This document shows, piece after piece, positions 16,602-25,269 of a stretch of 64,000 bases of DNA. The first letter of the stretch is position 1, and each line of letters opens with the position of its first letter. Location: assembly GCF_009807035.1 (NCBI RefSeq), contig NZ_WUBI01000001.1, forward strand, positions 2,480,001-2,544,000, given 5' to 3'. A program made the translations under genes and the position numbers. The notes below the pieces were generated by a model, which was given only the letters and a program-made list of their open reading frames with translations, ran no database searches and was not told the DNA's origin. Source of the DNA: Paenibacillus dendrobii. GTDB lineage: Bacteria; Bacillota; Bacilli; Paenibacillales; Paenibacillaceae.

Positions 16602-18017
16602 TTAGGCTCGTCTTAACAAACGCAGCCCCGTCAATATGGAATAACTATAGATGGCAAGAACGCATAACAGTAACAGCGCAATCGCAACGATGTTCATTTT
16701 CCCCATAAAATAGCTGGTAATGACCAAAATGGCGGAGCCGACAAGACTCGGCGTGGAGATCGACATCATTTTGGGAAATCCGAAGCCGAGCAGATGAATA
16801 ATCGTTTCCATCGCACCAGTCCATACCGAAACCATGCCTACGCATATACCAGCACCGATAATGAGATAGAGCTGAATCGGATCTTTTTGACTGATTCTTA
16901 AAATGAGGCAGCCGGCAATCAAAGAGACAGGGCCCAGAATGGAGTAGACAGCAATGGTTTTCGCCATGATGACCTTTCTGATGGAAGTCGGACTGGTCCG
17001 CAATATCTTGACGGTTTGTTCCTCGCAAGCGCAAAGCATATTGCTGGGACCTGCTATGTACACCGCAAAAATAAACATCATGAGGCTTACATAAAAGTAC
17101 AGCTCATTGGGATGAGCCACACGGAAGAGCACCCAGACGATGCCGAAGGAGAGCGCATAATTAAACAGCGTGAACATGGCAATCTTGCGCAAAAGCCGGA
17201 GCAATAACCGGTATTCTTTCATCAGCAATGCGGAAAAGCCCATGATCTTCATTCCGGCAGCTCCGCCGCCGTTAGCTGTCTGCCTGGCATTTCTTTTGGT
17301 CAACAGACCGCTCGCAGTCCATACCGCGATCAGGAAAACAACGCCTGCACCCAGGAAAAAACCTAAGCTCGGCAGCAGTGTTTGCAGTTCTGTCATCCAT
17401 GATTGGTAGGTTCGCTCGAACTCATGAGGATAGAAGACAATCTCTGCTGTAGCGCCAATGGAGAGGACGAAGGACAGGACTTTTAGGAAAAAGCGTGCCA
17501 CGTCCGCACCCCATTGATACACAATCAGGGACATTAGAATCCACGCCAGGCTTGTAACCCAGAGAGCGACAAACCCCAAGAGGACATAAGAAAACACGAT
17601 TCGCGGATGACCGCCGAAAATCATATTAAGCAGCGACGGAGACACCAATAGCAAAAGCAAAGAACTGTGATACAACCAATGGGCACAGATTTTCAATAGC
17701 AGGTGCAGATATTTGGAGTAGGGTGCCATCGAAATAATAAAGACATTCGAATGCTTCTCATTGAAGGATATGGATTTAAAAGATGTCCATAAAAATAACG
17801 TGGTGATGAATCCCAAAGACAATACGGCGCGGGCATCCGGAACATGCGTTGAAGTTAGCAGGCGGTAAGAGGATACGGCTAAGATGACGGCAATATATAC
17901 GGCATATATCCATTTCCTCCACCGGCTCCACCCAGGGCTCCCCAGCTCGCTCCTCCACAGCAACCTCCACTCCAGCAGGAACGGCAACAAGAAGTGCTTA
18001 ATTCTGGACTGAGGCAT
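16602..18017 (-). CDS. ABC transporter permease
   Basis: A 471-residue polytopic membrane protein with about ten to twelve hydrophobic segments in two halves separated by a charged loop (LTKRNARQTANGGGAAGMK, ~260-280). It overlaps the 3' end of the ATPase gene by 20 bases, so the two form one exporter. The architecture (separate ATPase and a single large permease with no solute-binding protein) is that of exporters or self-protection pumps in bacteriocin loci. Substrate is inferred from context to be the neighbouring Gly/Ala-rich peptide or a fragment of it. Confidence 0.82.
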   Translation of the reverse strand: MPQSRIKHFLLPFLLEWRLLWRSELGSPGWSRWRKWIYAVYIAVILAVSSYRLLTSTHVPDARAVLSLGFITTLFLWTSFKSISFNEKHSNVFIISMAPYSKYLHLLLKICAHWLYHSSLLLLLVSPSLLNMIFGGHPRIVFSYVLLGFVALWVTSLAWILMSLIVYQWGADVARFFLKVLSFVLSIGATAEIVFYPHEFERTYQSWMTELQTLLPSLGFFLGAGVVFLIAVWTASGLLTKRNARQTANGGGAAGMKIMGFSALLMKEYRLLLRLLRKIAMFTLFNYALSFGIVWVLFRVAHPNELYFYVSLMMFIFAVYIAGPSNMLCACEEQTVKILRTSPTSIRKVIMAKTIAVYSILGPVSLIAGCLILRISQKDPIQLYLIIGAGICVGMVSVWTGAMETIIHLLGFGFPKMMSISTPSLVGSAILVITSYFMGKMNIVAIALLLLCVLAIYSYSILTGLRLLRRA

Positions 18018-18741
18018 CTTCCAGCTGAAACCTCCTTTTGGCGTTCTCGTACTGCTCTTTAAGATTACTGCATGACGGAAATTCGGCTATAATTTGGCCT
18101 TTATCCAGGACAATCGCCCTGTCGGCAACCTGCTCAAGCAGATCCAAATCATGGCTCACGATCATGGCGGCGTGAACAAACGACCGATCTTGCAGGTATT
18201 GAATTGTCGTATCCACGGCATCGGTATCCAGTGCGGTGAACGGCTCATCCAGAAGCAGCAGTGGAGAGCCGCGGAACAGGACCGATATCAGCCCCAGCTT
18301 TTGTCTCATCCCCTTGGAATAGTTCTTAATCCACAGGGTGGAGACATCCGTCATCTGATACCGCTTCATCAATTCCTTTATTTTCGGTTCTGCGGATTCG
18401 ATCGGAATTTTCCAAAGAGCTGCCGTATATTCCAAATATTCATTGGCATTCAATAAATCGTAGAGAGGAGGTTCATCAGGAAGATAGGCTACTTTTGATT
18501 TGGCAAGGTCGTTATTCTTCAGAACCTGCTGGCCTTCAAGCCGCAGTTCGCCGGAGTCCTTGGAAATAATTCCAGCGATGATTTTCAGCAGTGTGCTTTT
18601 CCCAGCTCCGTTGGGCCCGATAAGCCCTATCCTTTCGCCAGGCATAACCGCCGTGTTCAATTCGGATATGGCGGAATAATCCCCAAAGGCTTTCGTAATC
18701 TTATCAAGTTCCAGAAGGTTTAGTGCATTCGTTGCAATCAT
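17998..18741 (-). CDS. ABC transporter ATP-binding protein
   Basis: A 247-residue ATPase. Walker A is GPNGAGKST, the signature is YSKGMRQK and Walker B is LLLLDEPF followed by an H-loop in IVSHDLD. It is of the export/multidrug and lantibiotic-protection type (CcmA/BcrA-like). It is the first gene of the cluster, preceded by an AT-rich region (18742-18930) likely to hold its promoter, and overlaps the permease gene that follows. Confidence 0.9.
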   Translation of the reverse strand: MIATNALNLLELDKITKAFGDYSAISELNTAVMPGERIGLIGPNGAGKSTLLKIIAGIISKDSGELRLEGQQVLKNNDLAKSKVAYLPDEPPLYDLLNANEYLEYTAALWKIPIESAEPKIKELMKRYQMTDVSTLWIKNYSKGMRQKLGLISVLFRGSPLLLLDEPFTALDTDAVDTTIQYLQDRSFVHAAMIVSHDLDLLEQVADRAIVLDKGQIIAEFPSCSNLKEQYENAKRRFQLEDASVQN

Positions 18742-18931
18742 CTCCCCCGCTTGCTGTGATTTCTATAGATTCATAACAATAACAGAAATCAATTTTTACA
18801 TAATTTGGATTTAAAAGAATATTATTTTATTTCAATGTATATTTTACCAAAAAGTATAGATATAATCTTTTTTTCTGTCAATAAGTTATCCATATTCGTT
18901 GGCGGCTTCAGGCTCTTATTGGTGAAGTTGA

Positions 18932-18965
18932 ACAAAGAAAAAGACTGCCCCGGGAGGGCAGTCTT
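18932..18965 (-). terminator. Terminator after glnA
   Basis: AAGACTGCCC (18941-18950) pairs perfectly with GGGCAGTCTT (18956-18965), followed by TTTCTTTG on the minus strand. Confidence 0.9.
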
Positions 18966-18981
18966 GAGGAATGCGAGCTGA

Positions 18982-20406
18982 TTAGCAGTCAAAATACAGG
19001 CCGTATTCATGCGGATGAATGCGGATGGCAACGGCTTTCGCTTCGCCGCGCTTCAGTTCGATGAAATTATCGATGAATTCTTTGGTGAATACGTCGCCTT
19101 CGAGCAAGAACTCGTAATCGGCTTTCAGAGCGTCAAGCGCTTCATCCAGTGTACCAGGCACGCTGCGGATTTGCGCTTTTTGGTCATCGCTCAGCTCGTA
19201 AATGTTTTTGTCCATTGGGCCATAACCAAGCTCAACCGGATTGATTTTACGTTTGATGCCATCAAGACCGGCCATCAGCATAGCCGAGAATGCCAGATAA
19301 GGGTTCGCCGTAGAGTCCGGCGTACGGAACTCGATCCGGCAGCCTTTCGGCGTGACGGCAGCAACCGGAATACGGATTGCCGCAGAACGGTTCCCTTTGG
19401 AGAATACCAGGTTCACCGGGGCTTCATAGCCTGGAACCAGTCGTTTGAAAGAGTTCGTCGACGGATTGGTCAGCGCCAGCAGGGCTGGAGCATGGTACAG
19501 AATGCCGCCGATGTAATGCAAGGCCATCTCACTCAGGTTGGCATAAGCACCTTTTTCGTAGAACAAAGGCGTGTCGCCATTGAAAATGGATTGGTGAACG
19601 TGCATGCCGCTTCCGTTGTCCCCGAAAAGAGGCTTCGGCATAAAGGTTGCCACTTTACCATACTGACGAGCCGTATTGTGAACGATATATTTGTATACAA
19701 GCAGATTGTCTGCTGTTTTCTTCAACGTGTCAAAACGGAAGTTGATCTCCGCTTGGCCTGCAGTCGCCACTTCATGATGATGGCGTTCCACGCGCAAGCC
19801 TACCTCTTCAAGCAAGCGGCACATTTCACTGCGGATGTCCTGCTGCGTATCTACTGGAGCTACTGGAACATATCCACCTTTAACCCCTACTTTAAAGCCC
19901 AGGTTACCGCCTTCTTCCTTGCGGTTGGTATTCCATGCTGCTTCTTCGGAATCCACATAGAAGGAAGAACTGTTCATAGTGCTCTCGTAACGAACATCGT
20001 CGAAAATAAAGAATTCGGACTCCGGTGCAAAGAAAGCTGTTGTTCCTACACCGCTAGCTTGCAGAAACTCTTCGGCCTTCGCCGCAATGCTGCGCGGATC
20101 GCGCTCGTAACGCTCGCCGTCCGGCGTATAAATGTTGCACATGATATTTAATGTTGGATGTGCGGTAAAAGGATCGACATATGCCGCATCAGGATCAGGC
20201 ATCATAACCATGTCGGATTCTTCGATGCCTCGGAAACCTGGGATGGAAGAACCATCAAACGCTACTCCGTTCACAAACGTTTCTTCATCTACTTCTTTAG
20301 CAGGCAAAGAAATGTGATGGGCACGGCCAGACAAATCTACAAAGCGAAAATCCACCCACTCAATTGCATTATCCTTGATTGTTTTCAACACGTTTTCAAC
20401 CGACAT
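18982..20406 (-). CDS. glnA: Glutamine synthetase, type I-beta-like
   Basis: ATP-dependent glutamate plus ammonia to glutamine. The 474-residue protein has the E. coli-like N-terminus (VEWVDFRF-type, FDGSSI), active-site motifs FAPESEFFIFD, GSGMHVHQS, NPSTNSFKRLVPGYEAPV and RIEFRTPDS, and a C-terminal DKNIYELSDDQ segment that aligns with the E. coli adenylylation loop (tyrosine retained). This is the I-beta architecture, with the extra insert, rather than the shorter I-alpha enzyme (~444 residues) typical of Bacillus. The ATG at 20406 follows GGAGG by nine bases. It is monocistronic with no glnR beside it, so it may be the second glnA paralogue known in Paenibacillus. A palindrome overlaps its promoter (20498-20526). 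Confidence 0.93.
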   Translation of the reverse strand: MSVENVLKTIKDNAIEWVDFRFVDLSGRAHHISLPAKEVDEETFVNGVAFDGSSIPGFRGIEESDMVMMPDPDAAYVDPFTAHPTLNIMCNIYTPDGERYERDPRSIAAKAEEFLQASGVGTTAFFAPESEFFIFDDVRYESTMNSSSFYVDSEEAAWNTNRKEEGGNLGFKVGVKGGYVPVAPVDTQQDIRSEMCRLLEEVGLRVERHHHEVATAGQAEINFRFDTLKKTADNLLVYKYIVHNTARQYGKVATFMPKPLFGDNGSGMHVHQSIFNGDTPLFYEKGAYANLSEMALHYIGGILYHAPALLALTNPSTNSFKRLVPGYEAPVNLVFSKGNRSAAIRIPVAAVTPKGCRIEFRTPDSTANPYLAFSAMLMAGLDGIKRKINPVELGYGPMDKNIYELSDDQKAQIRSVPGTLDEALDALKADYEFLLEGDVFTKEFIDNFIELKRGEAKAVAIRIHPHEYGLYFDC

Positions 20407-20482
20407 GATCTCTTCCTCCCAATATCCGAACATTAACCCATATATCCAGCGTGAACGTTCAGTATCTAATATTTATGTCGTC

Positions 20483-20526
20483 ATTATAAAACGAAAAACC
20501 TGACATCGTCAATATCCATGTCAGGT
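20483..20526 (-). promoter_or_regulatory. glnA promoter with overlapping palindromic operator
   Basis: On the minus strand TTGACG (20507-20512) and TATAAT (20483-20488) are 18 bases apart. A perfect nine-base inverted repeat, ACCTGACAT (20498-20506) and ATGTCAGGT (20518-20526), brackets the -35. It does not fit the GlnR/TnrA consensus TGTNA-N7-TNACA. It can also fold as a T-flanked hairpin, so a terminator role is an alternative. Confidence 0.65.
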
Positions 20527-20587
20527 ATTTTTTTGATTAGTGTTAGGTAACCTCACACCTTTAGGCCTTTGCCCATTTAAAGCACAA

Positions 20588-20627
20588 CAAACAGCCTGCC
20601 TGTCGGTTTGCACCGTCAAGGCAGGCC
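20588..20627 (-). terminator. Terminator after the DAHP synthase gene
   Basis: GCCTGCCTTGACGGT pairs with ACCGACAGGCAGGC around a GCAA loop; the minus strand continues TGTTTGTTG. Confidence 0.8.
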
Positions 20628-20657
20628 CATATATGATTAGGTTATGAATAAACGGGT

Positions 20658-21710
20658 TTAGACGACAAAGGCCTCCGCAGGAGCTTTTTCTGTGTTAAAC
20701 GTGCGGCCGACAATCGGAGCAAGCTTCTCCAGATCTTTCAAAAGCGCTGCAAATTGATCCGGGAACAGAGATTGAACACCGTCACCCGTCATCGAGTTAT
20801 CAGGGTCGGTATGCATTTCGATAATGAGACCATTTGCTCCGGCTGCGACGGATGCCTTGGACATCGGCTCCACCAGCTCGCGGCGTCCGGTGCCGTGACT
20901 AGGGTCGGAGATGACAGGCAAATGGCTCAGCGATTGCAGCACAGGAATCGCTGACAGATCCAGCGTATTGCGGGTATAGCTTTCAAAAGTCCGGATTCCA
21001 CGCTCGCAGAGCATTACATTCGGATTTCCTCCGGCAAGGATGTACTCAGCCGCGTTCAGCAATTCATCGTAAGTAGCGCTGAAGCCTCTCTTAAGGAGAA
21101 CCGGTTTGCCGCAGGTCCCCAGCTTACGGAGCAGATCAAAGTTCTGCATGTTTCGTGTACCGACCTGAAGTATATCCGCGTACTCCGCACAGATATCAAC
21201 ATACTCGGGTGTCATGACTTCGGTAATCGTCAACAGTCCATGCTTCTGACCCGCTTCGGCCATCATGATTAATCCTTCAACGCCGACGCCTTGGAAACTG
21301 TAAGGACCCGTACGAGGTTTGAACGCGCCGCCGCGGAGCACCTGCCCGCCTGCCGCTTTCACCAGCGCTGCGATTTCGTCGATTTGAGCCGGGGATTCCA
21401 CTGCACAAGGACCACCCATTACAACCAGCTCTTCGCCGCCGATTTTCACGCCTTTGATATCAATAACCGTGTTTTCCGGATGAAAATCCCGGCTTGCCAA
21501 CTTGTATGATTTTGTAATCTTCACTACATTTTCAACGCCTTTCATCTGCCGCAGATGCTCTGCTATCGTTGGATCCACTTTACCGACAAGCCCGATAACC
21601 GTGCGGTCCGAACCTCTAGAGATAGATGCCTGCAAACCGTTCTTTTCAATAACGCGGACGATATCCTGAATTTGTTCCTCCGGCGTCGTGTTGGATGTAA
21701 TAACGATCAT
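20658..21710 (-). CDS. aroF: 3-deoxy-7-phosphoheptulonate (DAHP) synthase, type I-beta
   Basis: First enzyme of the shikimate pathway, joining phosphoenolpyruvate and erythrose 4-phosphate. The 350-residue protein has an N-terminal ferredoxin-like regulatory domain (~1-75), as in Thermotoga DAHP synthase, then the KDO8P/DAHP barrel (GPCAVES, LRGGAFKPRTGPYSFQG, LLKRG, ISDPSHGTGRR, IIEMHTDP). There is no fused chorismate mutase. The ATG at 21710 is chosen because AAGGGA lies nine bases upstream; the earlier in-frame ATG would abut that site. A good promoter lies 120 bases upstream. Confidence 0.92.
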   Translation of the reverse strand: MIVITSNTTPEEQIQDIVRVIEKNGLQASISRGSDRTVIGLVGKVDPTIAEHLRQMKGVENVVKITKSYKLASRDFHPENTVIDIKGVKIGGEELVVMGGPCAVESPAQIDEIAALVKAAGGQVLRGGAFKPRTGPYSFQGVGVEGLIMMAEAGQKHGLLTITEVMTPEYVDICAEYADILQVGTRNMQNFDLLRKLGTCGKPVLLKRGFSATYDELLNAAEYILAGGNPNVMLCERGIRTFESYTRNTLDLSAIPVLQSLSHLPVISDPSHGTGRRELVEPMSKASVAAGANGLIIEMHTDPDNSMTGDGVQSLFPDQFAALLKDLEKLAPIVGRTFNTEKAPAEAFVV

Positions 21711-21834
21711 GATTACCATTCCCTTCTTATGAAAGCGCAGAGTCTGCTGCGCAGCTTAGATATTTTAATAAATTCCGGCTAATACTTATTTGCTTAGACG
21801 CGTTTTAGCTTTTATGCTTTTAATCACTAAAGTA

Positions 21835-21863
21835 ACTATATAACATTTGCCTCTATCCGTCAA
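21835..21863 (-). promoter_or_regulatory. Sigma-A promoter of the DAHP synthase gene
   Basis: TTGACG and TATAGT separated by 17 bases on the minus strand. The resulting leader is ~118 bases and contains a short GCGCAG/CTGCGC hairpin near 21740 but no obvious attenuator. Confidence 0.75.
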
Positions 21864-21936
21864 TACCAAGTCCTTACCTTTATCTAAAATATGAGAAAAG
21901 AGCCCTATCATTAATCCACAATCTTCTATACAACAA

Positions 21937-21972
21937 AAAAACAGGCCATCCATTAAAGGAAAGCCTGTTCTT
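21937..21972 (-). terminator. Terminator after ispH
   Basis: AACAGGC-(n)-TCC pairs with GGA-(n)-GCCTGTT and is followed by a run of T on the minus strand. Confidence 0.8.
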
Positions 21973-21975
21973 GAT

Positions 21976-22920
21976 TTACCTTTTAGCTTTAACCGGTGGC
22001 AGAAGTTTCTGCATATTCACCGTCCGCCGGATCTCCCAGGTTTCCGGGTCATTCGGATCGTACTGCTCCAGATAGTTAATGACCTCTTTAGTAATCGGTG
22101 TAGGAGTAGATGCTCCGGAAGTAACGGCCACTTTCGCAATGCCTTCCAGCCAGTCGCGGTTGAGCTCGGTGATGTCGGCAATCCGGTACGCTTTGACATG
22201 GGCAATCTCTTCAGATACCTGTGCCAGCCGGTTCGAGTTGTTGCTTCTTGGATCTCCGACGACAATGACCAGATCGGCCTGTCCCGCCTGCTCGGCTACA
22301 GCTTCCTGACGCACCTGGGTCGCCAGGCAGATTTCATTATGCACCTCAGCCGCAGGATACAACTCCAGCAGGCGTTTCACGATGTGTTTGATATCCCACT
22401 GGCTCATGGTTGTCTGATTCGTAATGATGATTTTGGAGGACGTTACCTTAAGCTCGGCTATCTCCTCTTCCTTCTCGATCAGATGTACGTGATCGGGTGC
22501 GATGCCAATGGCGCCTTCCGGCTCCGGATGGCCCTTTTTCCCGATATAGATCACTTCATAACCATCCGCAACCTTCTCACGGATCAAATCATGCGTCTTC
22601 GTCACATCAGGACAGGTCGCATCGACGGTTGTCAAACCTTTATCACGGGCAATCTTGCGTACCTCGGGAGAAACGCCGTGTGCTGTAAAAATAACCGTGC
22701 CTTTCTCCACTTGATCCAGGATATCCAGACGGTTCGCTCCATCCAGCGTAATAATCCCTTCATCCTCAAAAGAATTCGTGACATGGCTGTTATGAACAAT
22801 CATGCCGAGTATATATATAGGCCGCGGGAGATCCAGATTCTGTGCAGCCTGACGCGCAAGCACCATGGCATCCACAACGCCGTAACAATATCCGCGCGGT
22901 GATATTTTAATGACTTCCAT
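21976..22920 (-). CDS. ispH: 4-hydroxy-3-methylbut-2-enyl diphosphate reductase IspH
   Basis: Last enzyme of the MEP isoprenoid pathway, an oxygen-sensitive iron-sulfur protein yielding isopentenyl and dimethylallyl diphosphate. The three cluster cysteines are visible: C12 (RGYCYGV), the cysteine of [12 protein letters not shown] and that of [16 protein letters not shown] and TSGASTP are the substrate-binding motifs. At 314 residues it is full length. It is followed by its own terminator and preceded by the histidine kinase gene that ends 53 bases upstream. Confidence 0.95.
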   Translation of the reverse strand: MEVIKISPRGYCYGVVDAMVLARQAAQNLDLPRPIYILGMIVHNSHVTNSFEDEGIITLDGANRLDILDQVEKGTVIFTAHGVSPEVRKIARDKGLTTVDATCPDVTKTHDLIREKVADGYEVIYIGKKGHPEPEGAIGIAPDHVHLIEKEEEIAELKVTSSKIIITNQTTMSQWDIKHIVKRLLELYPAAEVHNEICLATQVRQEAVAEQAGQADLVIVVGDPRSNNSNRLAQVSEEIAHVKAYRIADITELNRDWLEGIAKVAVTSGASTPTPITKEVINYLEQYDPNDPETWEIRRTVNMQKLLPPVKAKR

Positions 22921-22973
22921 ACGCTGACTTCACCTGCTTTCCTCATGCTAAGCTATCAATTATTTATTATAAC

Positions 22974-24428
22974 CTATTCGAGAGGCGTCGGAAAGACAAT
23001 CGGCAGCCAGATGACGAAGGTGGTTCCTTCACCCTGACGTGTTACCACTTCTACGGAGCCTTGAAGCTCATCAATAATCCATTTGGCGATGGATAGACCA
23101 AGTCCGATCCCTTCTGTTACGCCACGTGACTTGTCTGCGCGGTAAAAGCGATCAAAGATGTAGGGTACTTCCTCCTTATCCATGCCGATGCCGGTATCAC
23201 TAATCCGTATTCCTACCTGATTCTGATAGATAAAGGCATCAAAGACGACCTGACCTTCAGGCGTGTATTTGAACGCATTCTCGATAAAGATGAACAGCAT
23301 CTGCTGCATATAATCCTTGTTGCCGTTTACGTAAATGCCGTTCAATACGGAAAAGTCTCCCGTTACCCACTCAGCCTGATGCGGCAGCATTTGCGCCCGG
23401 CGTGCCACTTCCTCGACCAAGATCTCGAGCGGAACCGGCTGCTTCTCAAAAGTCCGTCCGGTATCCGCCCGGGCCAGCGACAACATGTCGCTAACCAGCC
23501 GGCTCATCCGTTTGGATTCGTCCGCGATGTCGCTAACTGCTTCCAAGGACATGGCATGCATGGTTGCTTCGTCCAGGTTCGGACGTTCCGTATCATCCTC
23601 GGACCACATTTTTTGAAGCAGATCCACATTCCCGCGGATCGTGGTTAACGGCGTCCGAAGTTCATGCGATGCATCGGATACGAACCGGCGCTGCGCGGCG
23701 TAGGATTCTTCCAGGTTTTTATAAAAGCCTTCCATACGCCCCAGCATACTGTTTACCGTATTAATCAGTTGCCCGATTTCGTCCTGCGGGCCGTCGTAAG
23801 CAATCCGCACGCTAAGGTCCGATCCGTTCTGAATCTGGCCCGCAGCTTCAATGACCTTGCCGATCGGTGCCATCGATTTGCGGGCGAGGAAAAGGCCGAA
23901 GGTTGTGGCCATAATCAGCATGATGGTTGCACTCATGATCAGTATGCTCCGCAGGAGTTTTAGAAGTTCTACCTCATGTCCCGTAAACACCCCAAGCTGC
24001 AGAAATCCGAGCAACTGATTTTGTATAATAACGGGTTCTTGATAAACCAAAAACGGATTTCCATTTATATAAATGGTTTCAAACTGTTTTGCATGAATTG
24101 CGTTTTTCGCGGTGGGTACCGGGAAAACAGTGCCCAATTGCTTGAGATTGGGCGACACCGAGTTCTTGTTGCTTTGATAATTGTGCAGCTGCCCGAAAAT
24201 CTGCGCGGACTGAAAATCCGCTTTCCCCTCAAGACCAAGATCAATCGTTCCCCACTGTCCTATATCCAAAATAAAACTCGTGATTTGATTTCGCTGCTGC
24301 AAAATCTTCTTTTTAATATCGGAATACGTATTATAGTGAACCACTCCATACACGGCAGACCCAAACAAGATTAGCGTTACTGCCAAAATACATGTATACC
24401 AGGCTGTCAGCCGAAGTCTTATGGACAT
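22974..24428 (-). CDS. Sensor histidine kinase
   Basis: A 484-residue membrane kinase: N-terminal transmembrane helix (~10-30), extracytoplasmic domain (~35-158), second helix (~160-182), HAMP (~184-235), HisKA with H255 (SDASHELRTPLTTIRG) and an HATPase domain (N-box FIENAFKY, G boxes DTGIGM and GIGLGLS). Architecture is ArlS/YkoH-like. The ATG follows GAGGTGA that overlaps the stop of the response regulator gene, so the pair is co-translated. The neighbouring htrA suggests a cell-envelope stress stimulus, but this is inference. Confidence 0.9.
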   Translation of the reverse strand: MSIRLRLTAWYTCILAVTLILFGSAVYGVVHYNTYSDIKKKILQQRNQITSFILDIGQWGTIDLGLEGKADFQSAQIFGQLHNYQSNKNSVSPNLKQLGTVFPVPTAKNAIHAKQFETIYINGNPFLVYQEPVIIQNQLLGFLQLGVFTGHEVELLKLLRSILIMSATIMLIMATTFGLFLARKSMAPIGKVIEAAGQIQNGSDLSVRIAYDGPQDEIGQLINTVNSMLGRMEGFYKNLEESYAAQRRFVSDASHELRTPLTTIRGNVDLLQKMWSEDDTERPNLDEATMHAMSLEAVSDIADESKRMSRLVSDMLSLARADTGRTFEKQPVPLEILVEEVARRAQMLPHQAEWVTGDFSVLNGIYVNGNKDYMQQMLFIFIENAFKYTPEGQVVFDAFIYQNQVGIRISDTGIGMDKEEVPYIFDRFYRADKSRGVTEGIGLGLSIAKWIIDELQGSVEVVTRQGEGTTFVIWLPIVFPTPLE

Positions 24429-24430
24429 GT

Positions 24431-25120
24431 TTATGAGTCACCTCTCAGAATGTAACCGGCTCCCCGAATCGTTTGAATAAGTCTTCTGCCTCCATGTTCC
24501 TCGGTTTTTTGACGCAGCATCGCGATATAAACTTCCAGCACGTTGGATTCGCCGCTGTAATCATAACCCCAAATCTTGTCCATAATGAGATCCCGCGACA
24601 AAACCCGCTTCGGATTTTGCATGAACAAATGCAACAGCTCAAATTCCTTCGCCGTCAGTTCGAGCCTTTTACCTTCTCGCAGCACCTCTCTGGAATCAAC
24701 ATCCAGGATGATATCCTCAAACGTCAAACGATGATCCTCCGAGTCTTCTTGTCCAGGCTTCCGGCGTAAGAGCGCACGCACACGTGCCAGCAGTTCCTCC
24801 AGAGCGAACGGCTTAACGAGGTAATCATCCGCTCCGAGATCCAGACCTTTGACGCGATGCTCAATTTCATCCTTCGCCGTCAGCATCAGAATCGGTACGC
24901 GAATGCCTCCCTCACGCAAACGACGGCATACTTCAAAGCCATCGACCTGCGGCATCATGACATCCAGAATGACCAGATCCGGTTCACTGTTCAGAACGCT
25001 CTTCAAGCCTTCAGCTCCGTTATTGGCTGTAATAATGTCGTAACCTTCGAATGCGAGCCCTCTGCGGAGCATGGAGATAATTTTTTCGTCATCATCAATA
25101 ATTAGTACTTTCGATCGCAT
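24431..25120 (-). CDS. OmpR/PhoB-family response regulator
   Basis: A 229-residue regulator partnering the kinase at 22974-24428. Receiver domain with D9/D10/D11, phospho-acceptor D53 (VILDVMMPQVDG) and K in YLVKPFALEELLARVRALLRR; the C-terminal winged helix (~130-227) includes LTAKEFELLHLFMQNPKRVLSRDLI. It begins the two-gene operon. Between it and htrA is a 15-bp hairpin without a T run. Confidence 0.93.
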   Translation of the reverse strand: MRSKVLIIDDDEKIISMLRRGLAFEGYDIITANNGAEGLKSVLNSEPDLVILDVMMPQVDGFEVCRRLREGGIRVPILMLTAKDEIEHRVKGLDLGADDYLVKPFALEELLARVRALLRRKPGQEDSEDHRLTFEDIILDVDSREVLREGKRLELTAKEFELLHLFMQNPKRVLSRDLIMDKIWGYDYSGESNVLEVYIAMLRQKTEEHGGRRLIQTIRGAGYILRGDS

Positions 25121-25217
25121 ATACGGATAGCCCCTTCATTCCTGTTCTCTATACTTTCACAATAAGATATTACTTCTATTGTAGCAGTGAATATTTGCCT
25201 TTGCATCTTTGTACAGC

Positions 25218-25248
25218 AACAGCGGAAGGGACCGTCCCTTCCGCTGTT
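25218..25248 (-). repeat. Perfect 15-bp hairpin between htrA and the response regulator
   Basis: AACAGCGGAAGGGAC (25218-25232) and GTCCCTTCCGCTGTT (25234-25248) are perfectly complementary with one base between. Neither strand has a T run after it, so it may terminate weakly, stabilise the htrA mRNA 3' end or bind a protein. Confidence 0.8.
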
Positions 25249-25269
25249 AAAGTGATTACTACCTTCTGT

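Noticed and set aside
19009..20151. A 380-codon plus-strand ORF opposite glnA
   Set aside because: It lies wholly antisense to a clear glutamine synthetase, has no family-like motifs and no ribosome site; the frame is a codon-bias shadow.
20498..20526. GlnR/TnrA binding site at glnA
   Set aside because: The palindrome TGACAT-N11-ATGTCA does not fit TGTNA-N7-TNACA in either orientation.
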